From positions 62,001 to 126,000 of the forward strand of contig NZ_FNOH01000009.1 of the NCBI RefSeq assembly GCF_900106535.1: a DNA stretch of 64,000 nt, in the 5' to 3' direction. This document shows, one piece after another, positions 16,077 to 23,843 of the stretch. The translations under genes were made by a program, and so were the position numbers. Numbering within the stretch: position 1 is the stretch's first letter; every line of letters begins with the position of its first letter. A model generated the notes under the pieces. The model was not told where the DNA came from and ran no database searches. It worked only from the letters and a program-made list of their open reading frames with translations. The stretch is from Myxococcus xanthus (lineage in GTDB: Bacteria > Myxococcota > Myxococcia > Myxococcales > Myxococcaceae).

Positions 16077-17699
16077 ATGGCGAAATCGCGCGCGCGCAAG
16101 ACGGTGGTCCTGGGGATGCTCGGGACGACGCTGGACAACGGGCAGGGGCCGCAGCGCTGGGCGCGGTGGCGGCCCACGGTGGCGCTGTGCCAGCAGGAGG
16201 ACCTGTTGGTGCACCGGCTGGAGTTGTTGCATCCACCGAACGCGACCTCGCTCGCGGCCACACTGGCGGGGGACATCCGCCAGGTGTCACCGGAGACGGA
16301 GGTGCGGGGCAGGCCCCTGCGCATCCAGAACCCGTGGGACCTGGAGGAGACCTACGGCGCGCTGCTCGACTACGTGCGCGGCTATGCCTTCAACCCCGAG
16401 GCGGAGGACTACCTGGTCCACATCACCACGGGCACGCACATCGCGCAGATCTGCATGTTCCTGCTGGTGGAGAGCCGGCTCATCCCCGGCAAGCTGGTCC
16501 AGGTGTCACCCGACCCCCGGGACCGCGCGGGCGCGGGTACGCACACCCTCATCGACCTGGACTTGTCCCAGTACGACACCCTGGCCGCGCGCTTCCGGCA
16601 GGAGCAGCGAGAAGGCCTGGCCTTCCTCAAGTCCGGCATCGACACCCGCAACGCGGCGTTCAACCGCCTCATCGAGCGCATCGAACAGGTGGCCGTCCAG
16701 TCCCGCGCGCCCCTGCTCATCACGGGCCCCACCGGCGCGGGCAAGTCGCAGCTCGCGCGGCGCATCTACGCGCTGAAGAAGTCGCGGCGCGGCGTGGCGG
16801 GCCCCTTCGTGGACCTCAACTGCGCCACGCTCCGGGGCGACGGCGCCATGTCCGCGCTCTTCGGCCACGTGAAGGGCGCCTTCACGGGCGCGCTGAGCGA
16901 CAGGCCCGGTCTGCTGCGGCAGGCGAATGGCGGCGTGCTGTTCCTGGACGAAATCGGCGAGCTGGGCGCGGACGAGCAGGCCATGTTGCTCCGCGCGCTG
17001 GAGGACAAGCGCTTCTTGCCCGTGGGCGCGGACCGAGAGGTGGAGAGCGACTTCCAGCTCATCGCCGGCACCAACCGGGACCTCCAAGTCGAGGTCGAGC
17101 GCGGGCGCTTCCGGGAGGACCTGCTCGCGCGCATCAACCTGTGGACGTTCCGGCTGCCCGCGCTGCGCGAGCGCCCGGAGGACATTCCACCCAACCTGCT
17201 CTTCGAACTGGACCAGTCCTCCGAGGCCGTGGGCACGCGCGTCACCATGAACAAGGAGGCGCAGGAGCGCTTTCTGGACTTCGCCACGTCCACCGAGGCG
17301 AGGTGGGCAGGCAACTTCCGGGACCTCAACGCGGCGGTGCTGCGCATGGCCACGCTGGCGGCGGGCGGACGGATTACTCGGGACGTGGTGGACGAGGAGC
17401 TCGAACGGCTGCGCGAGCAGTGGCGGCCCTCCGGAGCGAAGGCGGCGGTCGTCGCCGGGGACCTGGTCGCGGAGGTGCTGGGAGAGAACCTCGCCAGCGA
17501 GCTGGACCGTTTCGACCGGGTCCAACTCGCGGACGTGCTGAGCGTCTGCCGGGCATCACGCTCGTTGTCGGACGCGGGGCGCTTGCTGTTCGCTCAGTCA
17601 CGCGCCCAGAAGAAGAGCGTCAACGACGCGGACCGGCTGAAGAAGTACCTGGCCCGCTTCGGACTCACGTGGGCGGACGCCAGCGGGCGAGGCGCGTAG
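16077..17699 (+). CDS. rtcR: Sigma-54-dependent activator of rtcBA, RtcR
   Basis: The 540-residue protein has an N-terminal CARF-type ligand-sensing domain (residues 1-180; VVLGMLGTTLD, LVHITTGTHIAQICMFLLVESR). A sigma-54 AAA+ domain follows (about 185-420), with Walker A GPTGAGKS, an intact GAFTGA loop and Walker B FLDEIGELG. A C-terminal DNA-binding region ends near RFGLTWADA. In E. coli, RtcR is held inactive by its N-terminal domain until RNA-derived ligands bind. It is divergent from rtcBA; the shared 144-base region carries the -24/-12 promoter and a candidate binding site. Confidence 0.95.
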   Translation: MAKSRARKTVVLGMLGTTLDNGQGPQRWARWRPTVALCQQEDLLVHRLELLHPPNATSLAATLAGDIRQVSPETEVRGRPLRIQNPWDLEETYGALLDYVRGYAFNPEAEDYLVHITTGTHIAQICMFLLVESRLIPGKLVQVSPDPRDRAGAGTHTLIDLDLSQYDTLAARFRQEQREGLAFLKSGIDTRNAAFNRLIERIEQVAVQSRAPLLITGPTGAGKSQLARRIYALKKSRRGVAGPFVDLNCATLRGDGAMSALFGHVKGAFTGALSDRPGLLRQANGGVLFLDEIGELGADEQAMLLRALEDKRFLPVGADREVESDFQLIAGTNRDLQVEVERGRFREDLLARINLWTFRLPALRERPEDIPPNLLFELDQSSEAVGTRVTMNKEAQERFLDFATSTEARWAGNFRDLNAAVLRMATLAAGGRITRDVVDEELERLREQWRPSGAKAAVVAGDLVAEVLGENLASELDRFDRVQLADVLSVCRASRSLSDAGRLLFAQSRAQKKSVNDADRLKKYLARFGLTWADASGRGA

Positions 17700-17706
17700 G
17701 CCGGGC

Positions 17707-19125
17707 TCAGAGCATGGGCATGCCACGCGTCGTCACGCCCTTGCCTCCCTTTGCGCCCTGACTTCGCTGCCCGCCCTGCCCATCGCGGCCCAGGAGGTAG
17801 AACGACTCCTGCCTGGACACGAAGAACTTCCAGCCCTCCTCGGTGAGGTAGGCCGGGTCCTCCTGCATCACGAAGACCTTCTGCCCGTCCCACTCCGGCA
17901 CCGACGTGGCGGTGTTCAGCTCGATGGCGATGTACGAGCCGAGGCGCAACGTCTTGGCCTCTTCCTGCCGGCTGGCCGAACGGAAGTCGATGCTCGCGCC
18001 CAGCGCGTGGCCCTGGTTGCCCAGCGGGTGGCTGTACACCATGGCCTCGATGCCCTTCTCCTTCATCTCCGCCATCGTCTGCGTGTACACCTGCGCGGAC
18101 GTGCGGCCCGGACGGGAGGCGCGCAGCATCAGCGCGTCCTGGAGTTCGATGGTGTTGGCCAGCGCCCGCTTGAGGCCCTCCGGCGCGTCCGTCTCCCCCT
18201 CGTTGAGCACGTAGGCCATCTTCTGCCAGTCGGAGTTCAGCCCCATGTAGGTGATGCCGAAGTCCACGTGCAGCAGGTCACCGCGGAGGATGACGACGTC
18301 CTCCTTCGCGGGCGCCAGGAAGCCTCGCGAGCTGGCGCCGTCCGCGCCCTTGCGCTGCACGCGCAGGTCCGGCTGGAACCAGGTGTCCACGCCCAGCGCC
18401 CAGAGCCTGTCATAGAGGAAGCGGCGCACGTCACCGACGGTCGTCTTCCCCGGCACCACCACCTCCGGAGAGAAAGCCTCCTTCACCACGGCCTCCGTCA
18501 GCATCACCAGTCGCTGGTAGTGCAGCCACTCCTCGGGGATGCGCGTGTCCAGGTACTCCTCGATGAGCGGCGCGGCGCTCACGAAGCGGGCCTCCGCCTC
18601 CGCGCCCAGGGAATCCACCAGGAAGGCGTAGCTGTCCTTCGTCAGGCTGCGCGTCACCCCGCGCTTGCCGCCAATGCCCAGGGCAATCGTCCGGGGCTGA
18701 TAGCGCGTGTTCAGGTCCGCCAGGACCTCCTGCGGCTTGCGCCCTTCTTCGGGCAGCTCGAAGAAGCGCGCGAGCGTGGCCTCCGAGTAGCCGGAGAGCG
18801 CGACGCGCTTGAGCCCCTCGGGCCCGGCGTCGACGAACACGAAGATGTCCCGGTTACCTGCGTAGGGCCGCGGCGGCGCGATGAACTGGGTGAGCGGGTC
18901 GTCGTGGAACTCCTCGTTGACGACCACCCACATGCCCACGCCATGGCGGCGCATCATGTCCAGCAGCATGCCGTGGCGCTTCTCCAGCCAGGCTTCGCGC
19001 TCGGAGATCTGCTCCGACCAGGACATGAGGCGCGGCGGCGAGTCGTCAGCAGCGCCCTGGCGCCCCGTGGTGGCACAGGCGGCCAGCAGCAACAGCGGCA
19101 GGGCCGCCCACTTCGCGGACTTCAT
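17707..19125 (-). CDS. M24-family (Xaa-Pro aminopeptidase-like) lipoprotein
   Basis: The 472-residue product starts at ATG 19125 with a lipoprotein signal (MKSAKWAALPLLLLAACATT, lipobox LAAC). The N-terminal creatinase-like domain (WVVVNEEFHDDPL) precedes the M24 'pita-bread' catalytic domain: LHVDFGITYMG, YSHPLGNQGHALG and YIAIELNT supply Asp, His and Glu metal-site positions. It probably acts on peptides in the periplasm or outer membrane. The C-terminal tail (GQGGQRSQGAKGGKG) is low complexity. It converges with rtcR, with seven bases between stops, and is not functionally tied to it. Confidence 0.88.
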   Translation of the reverse strand: MKSAKWAALPLLLLAACATTGRQGAADDSPPRLMSWSEQISEREAWLEKRHGMLLDMMRRHGVGMWVVVNEEFHDDPLTQFIAPPRPYAGNRDIFVFVDAGPEGLKRVALSGYSEATLARFFELPEEGRKPQEVLADLNTRYQPRTIALGIGGKRGVTRSLTKDSYAFLVDSLGAEAEARFVSAAPLIEEYLDTRIPEEWLHYQRLVMLTEAVVKEAFSPEVVVPGKTTVGDVRRFLYDRLWALGVDTWFQPDLRVQRKGADGASSRGFLAPAKEDVVILRGDLLHVDFGITYMGLNSDWQKMAYVLNEGETDAPEGLKRALANTIELQDALMLRASRPGRTSAQVYTQTMAEMKEKGIEAMVYSHPLGNQGHALGASIDFRSASRQEEAKTLRLGSYIAIELNTATSVPEWDGQKVFVMQEDPAYLTEEGWKFFVSRQESFYLLGRDGQGGQRSQGAKGGKGVTTRGMPML

Positions 19126-19738
19126 GTGAGGACTCCCATCGAGAAGGAGGCCGCACCGTATCGCATGAAAGCCAGGGGGCCTCCGCCTCCAGAGCCCTTG
19201 GATTCTCTGGAGACGGAGGGCCTGGGGCGCGCCCCCTCCCTCACTCCCTGGAAGTCCGCACTCCAGCGCCTCTCCGGATGAGCGCGTCCTCGACGCCCGC
19301 ATCATGTGGTCGTCGGCCCCCCGGTCCCGACGCGGCCACCCTTCGAGATGACGGCTGTCCCCCGACGCCGTCTGCTGGAGCGGGGCTTCGTTCCCCGCGC
19401 GCCGAACTCAGAAGCTGGCGATCCGGAACTCGAAGTCGCCCTCGTCGGACGCCTCCAGTTCCTGCCCCCCCAGGTCCTCCGCGTCCCCCCCCGCTTTCAC
19501 GGCACTCCGCGCGTCCCCCGGACCGCCCCGCTCCCCCCAGTTGGAGCTCCTGTCCGACCAGGCCGCCCATCCCCCGCCCATCGCCCCACGCCCCTCCTCA
19601 GGTGCCCAGAAACCGCTCGCATCCCCTTGGCCCCGCGCGTCACCACGAAACATCTCTCCCCCTCTTCTCGGGGGCTCGCGACCAACGCCCCCTCAATCTC
19701 AGATACGGACCCAGCCTTTTTTATTGTGCATTCTGTTC
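19126..19738. other. Intergenic region, no confident gene
   Basis: Between the M24 peptidase start and the terminator of the CHAT operon there is no convincing large gene. The only open frame worth noting is the 81-codon minus-strand frame listed separately. A short AT-rich patch lies at 19715-19745. No repeats, tRNA or mobile-element traces were seen. Confidence 0.5.
19408..19653 (-). CDS. Possible small protein, 81 residues
   Basis: Weakly supported small frame just past the terminator of the CHAT operon on the same strand. A purine-rich GGGGGAGAG sits directly before the ATG, and third codon positions are GC-rich. The peptide is Gly- and Trp-rich in its first half, with an acidic second half ending EGDFEFRIASF. 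There is no signal peptide. It resembles nothing I recognise. It could be a short secreted or modified peptide or a chance frame. Confidence 0.3.
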   Translation of the reverse strand: MFRGDARGQGDASGFWAPEEGRGAMGGGWAAWSDRSSNWGERGGPGDARSAVKAGGDAEDLGGQELEASDEGDFEFRIASF

Positions 19739-19774
19739 AAAAAAATCCGGGGCGCCCCGAGCGGAGGCGCCCCG
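19739..19774 (-). terminator. Rho-independent terminator of the sigma/CHAT operon
   Basis: Minus-strand hairpin CGGGGCGCC / GGCGCCCCG, a perfect 9-bp stem with a 9-base loop, followed by GA and seven T. It lies 50 bases after the stop of the 62-residue small gene, which therefore falls inside the operon transcript. Confidence 0.92.
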
Positions 19775-19823
19775 TAAAACCTGTATCGCCAGCGCGATTC
19801 AGGACAATCCGGAAAACTGTCAC

Positions 19824-20012
19824 TTATTTACGACATGCATTGTCCGAGCCGTCCGGATGAGACGCCGTATTCACGGACGGGACGACGGACATCCTCGCCG
19901 AGAACGGCGGGTGCGCCGTCAGACCCGGGGTGGGCTCCGGCGGTGGGTCATGCGGGTTGATGCTCACCACCGTCCCATCGCGCTTCGACTTTTTCGAAAG
20001 CTTCTTCACCAT
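19824..20012 (-). CDS. Small basic/Pro-rich peptide, last gene of the sigma-CHAT operon
   Basis: The 62-residue peptide starts at ATG 20012, preceded by AGGGGGA at good spacing. It begins MVKKLSKKSKRDGTVVSI, continues through a proline-rich middle (NPHDPPPEPTPGLTAHPPF) and ends in DNACRK with a single Cys. It has no signal peptide or membrane segment. The gene lies between the CHAT stop (95 bases upstream) and the operon terminator, so it is transcribed with the sigma factor and CHAT protease. The Lys/Ser-rich start recalls leader peptides of ribosomally made peptides, but no modification enzyme is adjacent. It may be a substrate or effector of the CHAT protease; that is inference. Confidence 0.6.
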   Translation of the reverse strand: MVKKLSKKSKRDGTVVSINPHDPPPEPTPGLTAHPPFSARMSVVPSVNTASHPDGSDNACRK

Positions 20013-20107
20013 CGCATCCCCCTGTGCGCGGCACCGGCGGGGCCCAGCGGCATGCCATCTCCCCGCCTCCGCCTTGGTACTACGCACCAGGTCGGATTCC
20101 TTGGCCA

Positions 20108-23101
20108 TCATTCGAAGAGGAGGATGCCGTGAACCCAGTCCGAGGAGGGATGGGCCGCCAGCCACGTGCGCCGCGCGTCGCGGAGCGCGAGGGCCGCCGG
20201 CGCGCCGCTCCGGATGCGCTCACGCACCGCTTCGAAGAAGCGCCCCGCCGAGTCGGGGATTTCCACCGTGGAGGCCAGCACCGTGGCCGCGCCTGCTTCG
20301 ATGAAGGCCACCGGCAGGCTGAAGGACTCATGAAGGAAAGGCGTGGCTCGGGCCGCACTGCACGTGGCCAGAAGCACGAGCGGCGCGCGCTCCAGCTTCA
20401 GCGCGCGGACCTGAGGGGCGGACAGCGCGTATCGGCCATCGGGTTCAGGCGCCAGCACCACCAGCGAGGCGTCTGACATCTCGGGGCTGAAGGCGCCGTG
20501 CGCGTGGATTTCCACCTCACTGGCCTGCGCCATGGCCGCCAGCACCCGGGTTGGCGTGGCTTGCATGCCCGACAGCTCGATTCGCTGCGGGTCCGGTGCG
20601 AGCGGTGGCTCCAGTGGAAGCAACCGCGGGAGGCCCAGCGCCGCGGGAGCCTCAACCCCATTGACGACCAGGTGCGGCCCGCTGCCACGAGCCGGCACGG
20701 GAGACGCGCCTCCGGGCCGCCCCACGCGGTAGCTCCAGGCGAGCTCCGCGGGCAGCAGCCCCCGCAGGCCATGCACCGGCGGCAGCGCGAGCACGTCCAC
20801 CCGCTCGCAGCCCTTCAAGGCGGCCTGGAGCGACGGCGGAACCAGCCCGGAGGCGTCCCGCCCCAGGGGCTCCGCGCGGCTGGCGTCGAAGTGTCCCTGC
20901 AGTTCACCCGTAGCGCCCCGCAGCGCGACCACCGAGCGCTCGTAGTCCACGGCGACGCCCAGCACACATCGCGCAGGGACCTCGACCTGAAGCGCGGCGC
21001 CCATGAGCGCCAGGGCCTCACCTGGGGCGTCCGTGCGGCCTGCCTCGTGCGCCAGGACGTTGTAGGCCCCCATGCGCGTCTTGCGCGCGTCCACATCGTT
21101 GGGAAGGGACTCCGCCAGTTGGATGGCGCCGCGAAGCAGCTCCAGCCCAGCCACGCGGTCGCGCTCCAGCACGAACTGCCCCTCGGCGAAGCGCATCTGC
21201 GCGAGCTTGCCCGGGGAGGGCTGCCCCCGGTGCAGCTCGGCCAGGGTGCGGCGCAACAGGTCCGCGTCCTGGCTGTCCGCGCCGAAGCGCGCCAGGTATG
21301 ACAACAACAGCGCGCCGGGCAACCCCAGTGGCCGGCCACACTCCTGCGCCAGCTCCAGCTCGTTCCGCGCCTCGTGCGCGTCGAACTCCAGCCACGACAG
21401 GTAGGCCAGGTTGCGGTGCACGTAGGTGCGCTGCTCACAGGCATCGGGCGTTCGCGCCAGGGACTCGCGCAGGTAGGCGCGCGCGCTGGTGACGTCCAAG
21501 CGGTAGCGCGCGATGTGCGCCAGTTCCTGGAGGAACTGTTGCTCCAGCTCCCATTCCTCCTGCTCCCGGGACGCCAGCCAGCCACTCCAGGCCTGCTCGA
21601 AAGCCTCCGCCGGGCGGTTGAGCGCGAGATAGAGGTCCGACAGCCGCTTCTTCAGCGTGGCGCAGCGGTAGGACAGCCCCTTGCCCTGACAGGCCCCCAC
21701 GGCCGCGCGAAGCCGCGCCTCCGCCTTCCACCATTCGCCCGCGCGCTCCTCGGCGCCCGCCAACTCCCGCTCGGCCAGCAGCGACAACCAGGGGTCCTCG
21801 GCCGCACGGGCCAGCCGCGTGAAATCCTCCAGGTGGCGCGCGCCTGCCGTCTGATTGATGAGCCCGCCCAGGTACAGGTCGTCCTCGCCCGAACGCCGCA
21901 GCGTCTCCAGGAAGCGCGCTGGCGAGGACAGCTCGCCCCGCACGAGCTTCGCGTAGTCCGCCGCCAGGGGTGCACGGCGGCTGAAGTCCCGCTCCGCCAC
22001 ACGCAGCACGTAGCCGCGAAGCACCTCGCCGCCCTGGACGCCGTCCAACACGTCCGCCAACGGAAGCAGGCGCAGGGTCCACTCCCGCGACGGCGCGGCC
22101 CTCACCGCGTCGTAGAACGCCAGCCGGACGATGCCAGGAAAGCGCTTCGCCTCCTCCAGCGGGAGCCTCGCCTGCGCGTCCACCATCAGGTCCCGCACCG
22201 CCGCGCGAGCCCCCTTCCAGGCCCGCCCACGCGCCTGCGTCTGCTGCCGGAGCGCTCGCGCGCGGATCCGCGCCTCCTCGCTCCAGCCCGGCTCCCCGCG
22301 CTTCACCACCGCGTCGAACGCCTCCGCGGCCAGCAGCGTCAGCCCCATCTCCCGCAGCACCAGCGCCCGGTTCCACTGCGCCTGGGCGTGCTCGGGCGCT
22401 TGTCGTAATACCCCGTCCAGCAGCGCCAGCGCCTGTTCCGGATGCCCCTGCTCCAACGCGACGATGGCCAGGTCGCTGTCCCGGTCCGGTGACGGCGACA
22501 TCCGATGGAGGAAGTCGGAGGCTTGCCGCAGGTCCTTGCGGACCAGGTACGCGGCGGCAATGCCATGCAGGTCCCCCTGGTCCTCCAGATCCGCCAACGC
22601 CCGGAGCGGCAATGCCGAGCCAGCCCCGCCCGGAGGGCCACTGACACCCGCACGTAGGGGCTCATAGGGCCGGTGTCCGTCGGCGCGTGCATAGGCAACC
22701 CTCGCCTCGATGAGGCGCGACGACGTCTGCGCGAGCCAGACCTCCTGCTGGGAACCCCGCACACCGGCGCTCTTGACGACGAGCACCAGGACGATGGCCG
22801 CCGCCACCGCGCCCACCGCGAACGGGGCCCAGCGCCAATAAGGGCGCCGCGGCACTTCGGCCGTGTCACGTGTCGTGGGCGCATCGGACGCCATCCAGGT
22901 TTCGGGCGCGTCCTCCTGCTCGTGCGCCAACACCCGCGGGTCCCCCATCACATGGAAGCCCAGCAGCTCCAACTGCATGGCTTCGTGCAGGCCGGACGCG
23001 CAGGGGTCACAGCGAGCGAGGTGATGCCGGAAGTTCTCCTCGTCCACGGGCGGCAGCTCGCCATCGAGGAAGAGGGACAGCCTGTTACAGAGCGTCCCCA
23101 T
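20108..23101 (-). CDS. Zinc-finger anti-sigma-like, TM, TPR and CHAT protease protein
   Basis: The 997-residue protein has four parts. A zf-HC2-like anti-sigma zinc finger comes first (residues 1-40, with H27-x3-C31-x2-C34). One membrane helix follows (about 92-109, APFAVGAVAAAIVLVLVV). A long TPR-rich alpha-helical region (about 140-720) leads to a C-terminal CHAT caspase-like domain. The CHAT dyad is intact: His868 in EIHAHGAF and Cys914 in LLATCSAA. The ATG at 23101 overlaps the sigma-factor stop as TGATG; an in-frame GTG three bases earlier is possible. The layout suggests a membrane-anchored regulator binding the co-encoded sigma factor in the cytoplasm, with the TPR/CHAT portion on the other side of the membrane or exposed to signals. 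Confidence 0.88.
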   Translation of the reverse strand: MGTLCNRLSLFLDGELPPVDEENFRHHLARCDPCASGLHEAMQLELLGFHVMGDPRVLAHEQEDAPETWMASDAPTTRDTAEVPRRPYWRWAPFAVGAVAAAIVLVLVVKSAGVRGSQQEVWLAQTSSRLIEARVAYARADGHRPYEPLRAGVSGPPGGAGSALPLRALADLEDQGDLHGIAAAYLVRKDLRQASDFLHRMSPSPDRDSDLAIVALEQGHPEQALALLDGVLRQAPEHAQAQWNRALVLREMGLTLLAAEAFDAVVKRGEPGWSEEARIRARALRQQTQARGRAWKGARAAVRDLMVDAQARLPLEEAKRFPGIVRLAFYDAVRAAPSREWTLRLLPLADVLDGVQGGEVLRGYVLRVAERDFSRRAPLAADYAKLVRGELSSPARFLETLRRSGEDDLYLGGLINQTAGARHLEDFTRLARAAEDPWLSLLAERELAGAEERAGEWWKAEARLRAAVGACQGKGLSYRCATLKKRLSDLYLALNRPAEAFEQAWSGWLASREQEEWELEQQFLQELAHIARYRLDVTSARAYLRESLARTPDACEQRTYVHRNLAYLSWLEFDAHEARNELELAQECGRPLGLPGALLLSYLARFGADSQDADLLRRTLAELHRGQPSPGKLAQMRFAEGQFVLERDRVAGLELLRGAIQLAESLPNDVDARKTRMGAYNVLAHEAGRTDAPGEALALMGAALQVEVPARCVLGVAVDYERSVVALRGATGELQGHFDASRAEPLGRDASGLVPPSLQAALKGCERVDVLALPPVHGLRGLLPAELAWSYRVGRPGGASPVPARGSGPHLVVNGVEAPAALGLPRLLPLEPPLAPDPQRIELSGMQATPTRVLAAMAQASEVEIHAHGAFSPEMSDASLVVLAPEPDGRYALSAPQVRALKLERAPLVLLATCSAARATPFLHESFSLPVAFIEAGAATVLASTVEIPDSAGRFFEAVRERIRSGAPAALALRDARRTWLAAHPSSDWVHGILLFE

Positions 23102-23703
23102 CACGCGCTGCCTCCTCCGTCGCTCCCGGTGAGCGGCAGCAGAAGCGCCTTCAACTCCTTGCGGGCCTGATAGAGCCAGCTCCCCACGGTGCCTTCGGGG
23201 ACGCCCATGCGCAGGGCGATGGCGCGGTAGCGCAGCCCCGAGGCATGCAGCGAATACGCCTCACGCACCCTGGGATTCGACAACTGGGCGATGGCCGCCT
23301 TGAAGTCCTTCGCCGAGATGTGCTCCCAGACCTCCATGGCCTCCGGCTCGGGGGCCGCCACTCCCTCGCGCACCAGCCGCAGCTCCGGACGGTCCTGCTC
23401 CAGCAACTCCGAGCGCCGCTTGCGGCACTGGTCGAGGAAATGATTGGTCATCGCCCGACACAACCACGCCCTGTAGACGGGCTCCGGCTGCGCAGCGAGT
23501 GCCCCGTGATGCAGCAGTCCGCGCGTGAGCGCCTCCTGCACCAGGTCTTCCGGATCGATGCCCCCCTGACCGCACAACCGTCTCGCCAGGGCCAACAGCA
23601 TGGGCCTGACACGATGCGCGAACTCCTCGAACCCGTCGGGATGCACATCCGTACTGTAGGCCACAGGAATGCGAATGACTGTGGCAATGCGTTGGCCGCT
23701 CAT
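23101..23703 (-). CDS. ECF-type RNA polymerase sigma factor
   Basis: The 200-residue protein has a sigma-70 region 2 (about residues 28-100; DPEDLVQEALTRGLLHH, YRAWLCRAMTNHFLDQCRKRR). Region 4 (about 135-190; LRYRAIALRMGVPEGTVGSWLYQARKEL) forms a helix-turn-helix. It has no region 1 or 3, as in ECF sigmas. The ATG at 23703 is preceded by AAGGAG. Its stop overlaps the start of the zinc-finger/CHAT protein, which is the probable anti-sigma factor. The target regulon is unknown, and whether the operon autoregulates cannot be told from the sequence. Confidence 0.92.
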   Translation of the reverse strand: MSGQRIATVIRIPVAYSTDVHPDGFEEFAHRVRPMLLALARRLCGQGGIDPEDLVQEALTRGLLHHGALAAQPEPVYRAWLCRAMTNHFLDQCRKRRSELLEQDRPELRLVREGVAAPEPEAMEVWEHISAKDFKAAIAQLSNPRVREAYSLHASGLRYRAIALRMGVPEGTVGSWLYQARKELKALLLPLTGSDGGGSA

Positions 23704-23843
23704 CGACCCGGACTCCTTCCACGCCTATCGAAACGAAGTCCGGGGCAATCCTTGGAAGGCCGTCGTGAAGCAGACTCAATCGCATCAAATTGCGCCCGCT
23801 CACCGACATCCCTGCCGTCCCGCGGGCCAGGGACAGGCCGGCG

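Noticed and set aside
19306..19860. 184-codon plus-strand frame in the gap beside the CHAT operon
   Set aside because: Pro/Arg-rich composition, no ribosome site, and it runs through the minus-strand terminator.
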